A DNA stretch of 64,000 nucleotides from Streptomyces griseosporeus (GTDB lineage Bacteria; Actinomycetota; Actinomycetes; Streptomycetales; Streptomycetaceae), in assembly GCF_014656055.1 (NCBI RefSeq), contig NZ_BNBR01000001.1:1488001-1552000 (forward strand), in the 5' to 3' direction. This document shows, piece after piece, positions 15,699 through 24,000 of the stretch (positions within the stretch are counted from its first letter, which is position 1; the number at the start of each line of letters is the position of its first letter). The notes under the pieces are model-generated. The model had not been told where the DNA came from. It saw only the letters and a list, made by a program, of their open reading frames with translations, and ran no database searches. Both the position numbers and the translations under genes were made by a program.

Positions 15699-17000
15699 GT
15701 GGACGAGGTCGATTTCGAGACACTGCTCGCCCGTCTGCCGGTGTCCTGGTGGGAGACGGACGCCGACTCGGGGCGGCTGCGCAGCGGGGGCGGCGCATTC
15801 GCCGACGAGCACATGGCGCACCGGTTCCTGAAAGCCCTCTCGGCCGACGACGCGCCGTCGGGCGGAGGCGCCCGGCCGGGTGCCGGCCCCCGCCGCACCC
15901 GGTTCGAAGGCCGCACCTTCGACGTCACCTGGTCGGCCCGGGGCGGCGACAGCGGGCGCGGTGGCAGCCGGGGCGTGGCGGTGGAGGTGGGCGGCGGCGG
16001 CGCGCCGGCGGGCGCCGGTGCCTACGCGTCGTTCGCCGATCTGAGCCCGGCGGCGATGTTCGTGCGCGACGCCGCCGGGTGCTACGTGTGGGCCAACCAC
16101 GCCTACGCCCACCTGTACGGCACCACGCCCGACCGGATGGTCGGCCGTCACCTCGGCGAGTTCGACGCCCCGGACGACGCGGCCCGGTTCCTGGCGCTCG
16201 ACGACGAGATCCTCACCGGCGGCCGCTCCCTGCGCCACACGCTCACCTACCGGCGCCCGGACGGCTCCCCCGGCCACGCGGCGGGATACCGCTTTCCCGT
16301 GTCCTGGGGCGCGCTGCGCTGTGTGGCGGGCACCTATGTGGACGTCACCGAGTACGTCCACGCGCTGGACGGCAGGCGCCGGGCCGAGGAGGACCTGCGC
16401 GCCCTGCGGGACCGCAGCGGCCTGCCCTGCGTACGCCTGTCCGCGGACGGGGTGGTGGGCGAGGCGAGCACCGCTGCCGCCGAGTTACTGCGGCTGCGGC
16501 CGAGCGACCTGGTGGGCACGCCGGCCGACGCCTTCCTCGCCGAGAGTCCGGAACGCGCCGCGCTGCACGCCGTCTGGCGTGAACTGACCGCCGGGCGGCG
16601 CAGGAACGCGCAGTCCGGTGCCGTGCTCGTCGACGGGGACCGGCGCCTGCGCCGCGTGTGGGTCCACCTGAGCGTCGCCCACCGCACCCGGGAGCGGGAC
16701 GCGGGCGTGTGGGCGGTCGTCACGCGGCCCGGCCTGAGCCACGAACCGCATCCCGTGCTCACGCCGGCCCAGGTGCGGATCCTCGCCCTGCTGGCCGCGG
16801 GACACGACAACGCCGGTGTCGCCGCGGCGCTGCGCCTGTCGCGGCAGACGGTCGACTACCACCTCGCCCGCCTCCGGCGTCTGCTGGGCGCCGCCACCCG
16901 TCCGGCGCTGGTGGCGCGCGCCTACGTGCTCGGCATTCTCTCGCCGCACTCCTGGCCGCCGCGCTCCCCCACGGCGGCGCATCCGCTGAGCCCCGCCTGA
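15699..17000 (+). CDS. PAS-LuxR transcriptional regulator with a TTA codon
   Basis: 433 residues from the GTG at 15699 (VDEVDFETLL), with AAGGAG 7 bases upstream; an in-frame ATG at 15654 lacks an RBS. A PAS domain spans about 105-225 (ASFADLSPAAMFVRD, WANHAYAHLYGTTPDRMVG), and a second, weaker one follows. The C-terminal LuxR-type HTH is LTPAQVRILALLAAGHDN...SRQTVDYHLARLRRLLG. It resembles pathway activators of the PAS-LuxR type but is longer and has two PAS folds. Codon 263 (16485-16487) is TTA, so translation probably depends on bldA. It is divergent from the ATP-grasp operon and is the obvious regulator of it, through the palindrome between them. Confidence 0.85.
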   Translation: MDEVDFETLLARLPVSWWETDADSGRLRSGGGAFADEHMAHRFLKALSADDAPSGGGARPGAGPRRTRFEGRTFDVTWSARGGDSGRGGSRGVAVEVGGGGAPAGAGAYASFADLSPAAMFVRDAAGCYVWANHAYAHLYGTTPDRMVGRHLGEFDAPDDAARFLALDDEILTGGRSLRHTLTYRRPDGSPGHAAGYRFPVSWGALRCVAGTYVDVTEYVHALDGRRRAEEDLRALRDRSGLPCVRLSADGVVGEASTAAAELLRLRPSDLVGTPADAFLAESPERAALHAVWRELTAGRRRNAQSGAVLVDGDRRLRRVWVHLSVAHRTRERDAGVWAVVTRPGLSHEPHPVLTPAQVRILALLAAGHDNAGVAAALRLSRQTVDYHLARLRRLLGAATRPALVARAYVLGILSPHSWPPRSPTAAHPLSPA

Positions 17001-17217
17001 GCGGCTGCGTGTGCCTGGGCTGTGAAGGAGCTGTGGGAGAGTTGTCGGACCTTGGAAACGGGCGTAGCGCTCCCGGTCACGTCTGCGGTTCTGTCGTGTT
17101 CACCTCTCCAACCCCCCACATTCCATGGAGACTTCATGCGTCGCGCTGCCGTCAGGCTGTTGACCGCCCGAGTGACCCCGGGTCACCCGGCGAGCGCGGG
17201 CCCGGCCGGAAGACCGT

Positions 17218-17273
17218 AGCCCGCAGCCCGCAGCCCGCAGCCCGCAGCCCGCAGCCCGCAGCCCGCAGCCCGC
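17218..17273 (+). repeat. Perfect 7-bp tandem repeat (AGCCCGC x 8)
   Basis: Eight uninterrupted copies of AGCCCGC. It begins at the stop codon of the small 17136 ORF and ends about 200 bases upstream of the protease start. The unit length is not a multiple of three, and such perfect arrays are prone to slippage. Confidence 0.95.
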
Positions 17274-17336
17274 CGGAGCGTACGGCCCCGCCGATCGCTC
17301 CTCCCGGCCATCGAGGTCGCGAAGTTGTTGAAACTT

Positions 17337-17374
17337 GTCATGTGCAGGACAGGCATGTCATGGACGGGCATGCC
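17337..17374 (+). promoter_or_regulatory. GTCATG/GGCATG repeats upstream of the protease
   Basis: GTCATG at 17337-17342 and 17357-17362, each followed by GGCATG (17352-17357 and 17367-17372), the last within the palindrome GGCATGCC (17367-17374). The spacing suggests a binding region for a regulator of the secreted protease. By-eye observation only. Confidence 0.35.
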
Positions 17375-17473
17375 TGCGGGCCGGGCCGCGGCGCCGCATC
17401 GACCACCCCCCACGCCCAACCGGCCGGCGCCTGCCGGCCGGACCACCCCCCACACCCCTCTAGAGGAGTTTGT

Positions 17474-19119
17474 GTGACCTCCCGTTCCCAGCGTCACCAG
17501 CACACCCTGCTGGCCCTCGCCACCGCCGTCGCGGCCGGAGCGCTGCTGAGCACCACCCTCGGCGGCGCGGCCACGGCACAGCCGGCCGCACAGGACCGGC
17601 CCGGCGCGGCTCCGGTCGCCCTGTCCGCCACCGCCCGCACCAGCCTTCTCCAGCAGGCCCGGACCTCGGCCGCCGCGACGGCGCAGGCGATAGGACTCGG
17701 CACCCAGGAGAAACTGGTCGTCAAGGACGTCGTCAGGGACGCCGACGGCACCGTGCACACCCGCTACGAGCGCACCTACGCCGGCCTGCCCGTGCTCGGC
17801 GGCGACCTGATCGTGCACACGGCGAAGTCCGGCGAGCGCAAGGGCGTGACCAGAGCGGCGCAGGGTTCGGTGAAGCCCGCCTCGCTCACGCCACGCATCG
17901 CTCCCGACCGGGCAGAGCAGCAGGCCCTGGGCGTGGCGAAGTCCGCCGGCTCCGAGAAGTCCCGCGCCTCCCGGGCGCCCCGCACGGTCGTCTGGGCCGC
18001 GTCCGGCACGCCCGTCCTCGCCTACGAGACCGTCGTCGGCGGCTTCCAGGACGACGGCACCCCGAACGAGCTGCATGTCGTCACCGACGCCGCCACCGGC
18101 CGGAAGCTGTTCCAGTACCAGGCCGTCGAGACCGGCGTCGGCAACACGAAGTACAGCGGGAAGGTGGATCTGACGAGCACGCAGTCCGGCTCCTCGTACA
18201 CGCTCACCGACGCCTCGCGCGGCGGTCACAAGACGTACGACCTCGCCCACGGCGAATCCGGCACCGGCACCCTGTTCACGCAGGACAACGACACCTGGGG
18301 CGACGGGACCACGGCCTCGGCGGCGACCGCCGCCGGAGACCAGCCGACGCGGCCTACGGCGCGCAGGTCACCTGGGACTTCTACAAGAGCGCCTTCGGCC
18401 GCAACGGCATCAAGAACGACGGTGTCGGCGCCTACTCGCGCGTCCACTACGGCAAGGCGTACGTCAACGCCTTCTGGGACGACTCCTGCTTCTGCATGAC
18501 CTACGGCGACGGCGAGGGCGACAAGGCCCCGCTCACCTCGCTCGACGTCGCCGGTCACGAGATGAGCCACGGCGTCACGTCCAACACCGCGGGCCTGGAG
18601 TACGCGGGTGAGTCCGGCGGCCTGAACGAGGCCACCAGCGACATCTTCGGCACCGGTGTGGAGTTCGCCGCGAACAACCCGAGCGACGTCGGCGACTACC
18701 TCGTCGGCGAGAAGATCGACATCAACGGCGACGGCACGCCGCTGCGCTACATGGACAAGCCGAGCAAGGACGGCGGCTCGGCCGACTACTGGTCCGCCGA
18801 CGTCGGGAACAAGGACGTGCACAACTCGTCCGGCGTCGCCAACCACTTCTTCTACCTGCTGGCCGAGGGCAGCGGGAAGAAGACGATCAACGGGGTCGAC
18901 TACGACTCCCCCACTCAGGACGGCTCCACCGTCACCGGGATCGGCCGGGACAAGGCCCTGCAGATCTGGTACAAGGCCCTGACCACGTACTTCACATCCA
19001 CCACCGACTACGCCGGCGCCCGCAAGGGCACCCTGTCGGCGGCCGGCGACCTCTACGGCGCCGACAGCGCCGAGGCCAAGGCGGTCGCCGCGGCCTGGAC
19101 CGCCGTCAACGTCAAGTGA
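17474..19119 (+). pseudogene. Thermolysin-like (M4) secreted metalloprotease, frameshifted
   Basis: The GTG start at 17474 (GGAG 6 bases upstream) opens a signal peptide (LLALATAVAAGALLSTTLGGAATA), then FTP and PepSY-type propeptide sequence in frame 2 up to about 18345. The mature protease continues in the next frame from about DAAYGAQVTWDFYK to the stop at 19119. It has HEMSH (18556-18570), GGLNEATSDIFG with the third zinc ligand Glu, and ANHFFYLLAEG with the catalytic His region. Both halves are well conserved and complete, so one base was lost (or two gained) near CCAGCCGACGCG at about 18340. This is either a recent mutation or a sequencing error; if corrected, the product is about 548 residues. 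Secreted zinc endopeptidase, activated by propeptide removal. Confidence 0.85.
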
Positions 19120-19136
19120 CGACCCCTGCCTGACGG

Positions 19137-19168
19137 GCGGCACCCGGGACCACTCCCCCGGGTGCCGC
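19137..19168 (+). terminator. Terminator after the M4 protease
   Basis: GCGGCACCCGGG (19137-19148) and CCCGGGTGCCGC (19157-19168) form a perfect 12-bp stem with an 8-base loop, 17 bases after the protease stop. Confidence 0.85.
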
Positions 19169-19254
19169 TCTCGCGTACGGGCCCACCCACTCGAACCTGC
19201 ACATGCCGGACGAGCGGACGGATTACCCTCCGCCGTTCGAGGAAATCGCAGTTC

Positions 19255-19818
19255 ATGAGCGTCTTGACAGGTGTGCGTGCGGTCGATCGGGTGCTGACGC
19301 AGCGGGCGGCTTCCCGTGTTCCGCCCGGGGTGGCCCGGGTGCTGTCGGCGGTGGAGGAGGCGGCGGAGGGCACGAAGTTGTGGTGCGGGGCCGCCGCCGT
19401 GATGGTCTGGCGGGGCGGGTGGCGGGGCCGCAAGGCGGCCGCCGCCGGGCTCGCGGCCCTGGTGGTGGCGCAGCTGGCGTCGAACGGCCTGTGCAAACAG
19501 CTGGCCGACCGGCCGCGGCCACCCGAGGAGTTGATCCCGCACGACGAGGTGGAGGACCGCCCCGACTCGTCCTCGTTCCCCTCCGGCCACACCGCGGCGG
19601 CGGTGGCCTTCACGGCCGCCGTGGCGGCGTCGTGGCCGGTCGCGGGCGCGGTGTGCGCGGTGCCGGCCGCCGTGGTGGGGGTGCAGCGCGTGCAGTCGGG
19701 GGCCCACTACCCCAGCGATGTCGCGGCCGGCGCGGTCATCGGCCTGGTGTGCGCCCGGCTCGTGCGGCGCACCCCGCGCCTGCTCCTGCGCCTCGGGAAG
19801 CGGCGGCTTCGCCCGTGA
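19255..19818 (+). CDS. PAP2-family membrane phosphatase
   Basis: 187 residues with several hydrophobic segments. The three PAP2 motifs are readable: KQLADRPRP (K-x6-RP), SSFPSGHTAA (PSGH) and VQRVQSGAHYPSDVAAG (the HxxxD motif, with the usual Ser-Arg partly replaced). The family removes phosphate from lipid phosphates such as phosphatidic acid or undecaprenyl pyrophosphate at the membrane outer face. The ATG at 19255 was preferred over a start 31 codons upstream, which would overlap the terminator of the protease. It is followed closely by the holin-like gene, perhaps one transcript. Substrate unassigned. Confidence 0.8.
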   Translation: MSVLTGVRAVDRVLTQRAASRVPPGVARVLSAVEEAAEGTKLWCGAAAVMVWRGGWRGRKAAAAGLAALVVAQLASNGLCKQLADRPRPPEELIPHDEVEDRPDSSSFPSGHTAAAVAFTAAVAASWPVAGAVCAVPAAVVGVQRVQSGAHYPSDVAAGAVIGLVCARLVRRTPRLLLRLGKRRLRP

Positions 19819-19898
19819 GAGGTGGTGATCCGGGGTACTCGCGCGCCGTGCGCGGGTCGGAACGCCCGGCCCGCAGTCATGACACGAGGAGACGGGAG

Positions 19899-20345
19899 GT
19901 GAGCGCCGTGACGAGCACACAGCCGTCCGCGGCCGGGCCCGGCCCTGGTCCGGGCCCTACCGGCCAGGAGCCGGTGAGCGAGCTGGTGCAACGGGCCTCG
20001 CAGCAGCTGACGGAGCTGGTGCGCGGTGAGATGCGCCTGGCGCAGGCGGAGATGAAGGAGAAGGGCAAACGCTACGGCAAGGGCGGCGGGCTGTTCGGCG
20101 GTGCCGGAGTCGTCGGCTTCCTGATGCTGCAGGCCCTGGTGGCCACCGTGATCGCGGCCCTGGCCGTGCCCCTGCCCGTGTGGGCCGCGGCACTGATCGT
20201 GACCGCCGCGCTGGGCGTGATCGCCGCCGTGCTGGCCCTCGGCGGGAAGAAGCAGGTCAGCCAGGCCGCACCCCCCGCCCCCGAACAGACGATCGAGAGT
20301 GTCAAGGCCGACGTGGCCGAGATCAAGGAGAGCGCACGCCGATGA
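19899..20345 (+). CDS. Phage-holin-like membrane protein (DUF1469/Phage_holin_3_6 type)
   Basis: 148 residues from the GTG at 19899 (GAGGAG 7 bases upstream; a GTG at 19908 with GGAGG is nearly as good). A Gly/Pro-rich N-terminus precedes ELVQRASQQLTELVRGEM RLAQAEMKEKG, the amphipathic helix typical of actinobacterial holin-like proteins. Two membrane helices follow (GFLMLQALVATVIAALAV and AALIVTAALGVIAAVLAL), then a charged tail. Despite the family name these are chromosomal membrane proteins of unknown function, normally paired with DUF3618. The stop overlaps the DUF3618 start in ATGA, confirming the pair. Confidence 0.8.
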   Translation: MSAVTSTQPSAAGPGPGPGPTGQEPVSELVQRASQQLTELVRGEMRLAQAEMKEKGKRYGKGGGLFGGAGVVGFLMLQALVATVIAALAVPLPVWAAALIVTAALGVIAAVLALGGKKQVSQAAPPAPEQTIESVKADVAEIKESARR

Positions 20346-20854
20346 CCCAGCCACCCCACGACGAGCCCACCGCCGCGAGCCCCGAGGAGCTGCGCGAGCA
20401 GGTCGAGCAGACCCGCGCCGAGCTGGGCGAGACCGTCGAGGCGCTCGCCGCCAGGACCGACGTCAAGGCGCGCGCCCAGGAGAAGGCCACCGCGGCCAAG
20501 GAGCAGGCCACGGCCAAGGCCACCGCGGTGAAGGACCAGGCCACCGCCAAGGCCATCGCAGTCAAGGACCAGGCCGCCGCCAAGGCGGGCGAACTGAAGA
20601 CGCGGGCCGCGGACCTCGCCCATCAGGCGCAGGACCAGCTGCCCGCCCCGGTGAAGGACAAGGCCGCCGTCGCCGCGGAGCAGGCCCGGACGAAGGCGGC
20701 CCAGGCCGGCCGGCTGTGGCACGACAAGGCTCCCGAACCGGTTCAGCAGACGTCCGCCAGGGTCGGCCGGGCGACGCGGGACCACCGCGGCCTGGTGCTG
20801 GCGGCCGCCGGTACGGCCGTACTGGTGTGGCTGGTCCGCCGACGCAAGAGGTGA
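20342..20854 (+). CDS. DUF3618-family protein
   Basis: 170 residues. The N-terminal motif SPEELREQVEQTRAELGETV defines DUF3618. A long Ala/Lys-rich helical region follows with repeats around KDQATAK and KEQATAK (about residues 45-85), and one membrane helix near the C-terminus (GLVLAAAGTAVLVWLV) ends in RRRKR. It starts within the stop of the holin-like gene, so the two are translationally coupled, as in many actinobacteria. Membrane-anchored, role unknown; the repeats resemble those of LEA-like or coiled-coil stress proteins. A strong terminator follows. Confidence 0.82.
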   Translation: MTQPPHDEPTAASPEELREQVEQTRAELGETVEALAARTDVKARAQEKATAAKEQATAKATAVKDQATAKAIAVKDQAAAKAGELKTRAADLAHQAQDQLPAPVKDKAAVAAEQARTKAAQAGRLWHDKAPEPVQQTSARVGRATRDHRGLVLAAAGTAVLVWLVRRRKR

Positions 20855-20874
20855 CCCGTACGGGCCACCCGCAG

Positions 20875-20905
20875 GGGTGCCGGCGCCGGGCGGGCGCCGG
20901 CACCC
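20875..20905 (+). terminator. 13-bp perfect hairpin terminator
   Basis: GGGTGCCGGCGCC (20875-20887) pairs with GGCGCCGGCACCC (20893-20905) across a 5-base loop, 21 bases after the DUF3618 stop. Confidence 0.88.
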
Positions 20906-21077
20906 TCGTACGGAAAACCGGCACTTTCGGTTGCCTCCCCCGGGCGTGATCAAGGTCTCTACCGTGACGAATCCGATATGCCGGAAACATCGCCTGCCTG
21001 GGCAGCAGGCCCCGCTCCCCCACGCATTAGCTTTACGACTTCTTCATCGATCTCTGACCTAAGGTCGAAGCACACAC

Positions 21078-24000
21078 ATGTACATATCGCCGTCCGTTCC
21101 GGGGGAACGGACATCTTCGCGCGCCCCCGCCCGGCGCACCCCGGCGCTTGTCGCGCTGTCCCTGGCCCTGTTGGGGGGTACCGTCCTGGCCGTGCCGGCG
21201 CCCGCGGTCGCCGTGCCGGCCGCCGAGGCGCACCGGCCGGCCGGGAACCTCTCCGCCCCTGACGTCGCCTCGGCGCGGGCCGCCGCCCAGCGGTCCGGGG
21301 AGCGGGTCGAGGCGCTGTCCGAGCGCACCGAGACCGCGACCACCTGGGTCAACCCGGACGGGTCGCTGACGAGCGAACTCGCCGCCGGACCGGTCCGGTT
21401 CGACCGGGACGGCCGCTGGGTGACCGTCGACACCGACCTCACCGAACGCGGCGACGGCTCCGTGGTCGCCAAGGCGCACCCCGCCTCGCTCACCCTCGCC
21501 GGCAAGGGCGGCACGCCCGCTCCGTCGCTGAGCGCGACACGCACGGCCGGCGCCCGCGACCTCGTCACCCTCGGCGAGGGCGAGCAGCAGGTCGCCTTGC
21601 AGTGGAAGGGCGGCCTGCCGCAGCCCGTGCTGGACGGCAACCGGGCCACGTACCCGAACGCCGTACCCGGCGCCGACGTCGTCGTCGAGGCGACCCGCAC
21701 CGGCTTCGAGCAGTACGTCGAGATCAAGCAGCGCCCGGCGACGAAGGACTACGGCTACACCCTGCCGCTGCGCGCCAAGGGGCTGCGGGCCACCCAACAG
21801 GCCGACGGCAGCGTGCTGTTCACGGACCGCAGGACCGGGCAGCGGCGGGCCGTCATGCCCGCGCCGGTGATGTGGGACGCCACCGTCGACGAGCGGTCCG
21901 GCGAGCACACGCACCGCGTGCCGGCGGCGATGAAGGTGGTGCAGCACGGCTCGTCCGTCGACCTGGTGGTGACGCCCGACGCCGCGTTCCTGGCCGACCC
22001 GGCGACGCGGTACCCGGTGACGGTCGACCCGTCGACCTCCGTGCTCGGCACCGTCTTCGACACCTACGTCCAGCAGGGCGAGACCCGCGACTGGTCCACC
22101 GACACCGAGCTGGACTTCGGCAACCCGGGCACCAAGAACGCCAACGGGACGCCGCGTACGGCACGGTCGTACCTCACCTGGGGAACGGCTCCCATCGCCG
22201 ACGCCCTGGTCAGCAGCGCCAAGCTCAGCCTGTGGAACTTCCACTCCGGCAACACCGACTGCAAGGCCCAGCCGTGGGTGGTCTGGTCGGCCGACAAGGC
22301 CTCCACCGCCAGCCGGTGGGGTTCCGCGCCCGCGCTGCACGACAAGACGGCGACGTCCACCGCGACCAAGGGCAACGCGAGCTGCGGCGCGGACGGCTGG
22401 ATCGACGCCGACGTGACGTCGCTCGTGCAGACCTGGGCGTCCTCGAAGGCGCCGCAGTCGAGCATGGCCCTGACGGCCGCCGACGAGTCGGCGGTCGCGC
22501 AGTGGAAGCGGGTCAACTCGGCCAACGCCACGGACAATCCGCCGAAGCTGACGGTGACGTACAACTTCCGTCCCCGCTCCGGCAACAACCGGCAGGCCGG
22601 TCCGCCCTTCACCCAGGACGCCTCCGGCACCTGGCAGGTGAACACGACCACGCCGACGCTGCGGGACACGTTCTCCGACAAGGACGGCGACCGGGTCACC
22701 GGCACCTTCGAGATCGTCGACGCGGCGACCGGCACGCGCGTGGGCGACTACCTCGTCTCGCCGCGCGTGGAGTCCGGGCGGGCGGCGGCCGTGACCGTGC
22801 CGGACGGCCTGCTGAAGGACGGTGCCACCTACCGCTTCCGCACCAGCCCGTACGACGGCACGCACTACAACCTCGCCTGGTCCGACTGGGCCACGTTCAC
22901 GGTGGCGACCGGGCGCCGGCCCGGTGGGCTGCCGGACATGCCGCAGGCGCTGGAGGCGGGTGCCACGCAGTCGCTCACGCCGGTGCTGTCTGGTCTGGTG
23001 TCCAGCCCCGAACAGGGCCGGGTGCGCGCCGAGTTCGCGGTGCGGGACGCCGACGGCAGGCAGCTGCCCGGGGTGACCGTCCCCGAGGCGTGGGTGGACA
23101 GCGGCCAGCGTGCCCTGTCCCGGGTGCCCGAGGGGGCGCTGAAGGCCGGCACCACCTATCTGTGGGCGATGCGCGCCTGCACCGACCTGGGCTGCTCGGC
23201 CTGGTCCTACGAGCAGGAGCTCACCGCCACGGCCGCGCCGGACCCGGGTGCCCCGGCGACCACGTCCGTCACGCTGAGCGGTACGGCCCTCGCCGACACG
23301 ACGGTCCCGGTCGGCAGCGGTGCCTGCGCCTCCGGCGGCTGCCCCGCGGTCGACGACGCCCGGCTGACCCTGGGCGGCGGCGCGTCCGGCGAGCGGGCCG
23401 TCTGGCTCAAGCCGGATCTGGGCAAGGTGCCCGCGGGCGCGCGGATCACCCGCGCCCGGCTGCTGCTGACGCCCGCCGAGTGCGGCGGCGCGGCCTGCGC
23501 CCCGCGGCCGGTCGAGCCGTACCAGCTGTTCGAGGCGTGGCCCGCCCCGCACACCGGCACCGGTCTGCTCGGCGTGCTGGACGACGCCCCGTTCACCGAC
23601 GCCGCGCTGCCCGAGGCGCAGGATCTGACGCCCGTCGTGCAGGCCTGGCTGGACGAGGGCACGGGCGAGGGGCTGGCGCTGCGGCTGCCCGCCGCCGATG
23701 TCGGCTCCACGGTGTCGTACCACTCCGGCCGCAGCCCGGAGACGGCGAAGCGGCCGCGGCTCGTCGTCGACTACGTGGCACCGGCCGCGCCGGGCGCCCC
23801 GCAGGAGCTGCGCGCCAGCGGCGGCGACGGCGGTCTGCTGGCGACGTGGAACGCGCCGCAGGACCTCGGCTCGTCGGCGGACGGCGCGGAGTACACGGTC
23901 GTCGTCCGCGCGGAGGACGGCAGCGAGGCCGCGAGGACCACCACCCGTGAGACGCACGCCGTGGTGACCGGCCTGCGCAACGCCGCCCCCTACCGGGTGA

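Larger units (their letters stand above)
17001..17473. other. 473-base upstream region of the protease gene
   Basis: Contains a possible 27-codon ORF at 17136-17219 (ATG with GGAG before it) that resembles no family I know, an 8-copy heptamer repeat at 17218-17273, and direct repeats and a palindrome around GGCATG at 17337-17374. Promoter signals for the M4 protease should be in the right half; TTGAAA at 17328-17333 could be a -35, but the matching -10 is poor. Confidence 0.4.

Noticed and set aside
17136..17219. 27-codon ORF with GGAG before the ATG, resembling a leader peptide
   Set aside because: It matches no known leader family, is not coupled to a downstream gene, and the stop lies inside the heptamer repeat.
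19203..19898. Forward ORF overlapping the PAP2 gene in another frame
   Set aside because: The PAP2 frame has all three catalytic motifs; the holin-like gene begins only at 19899.
20906..21077. Leader of the 1357-residue protein examined for a riboswitch
   Set aside because: I could not match the sequence to a ydaO (c-di-AMP) or other riboswitch consensus by eye.
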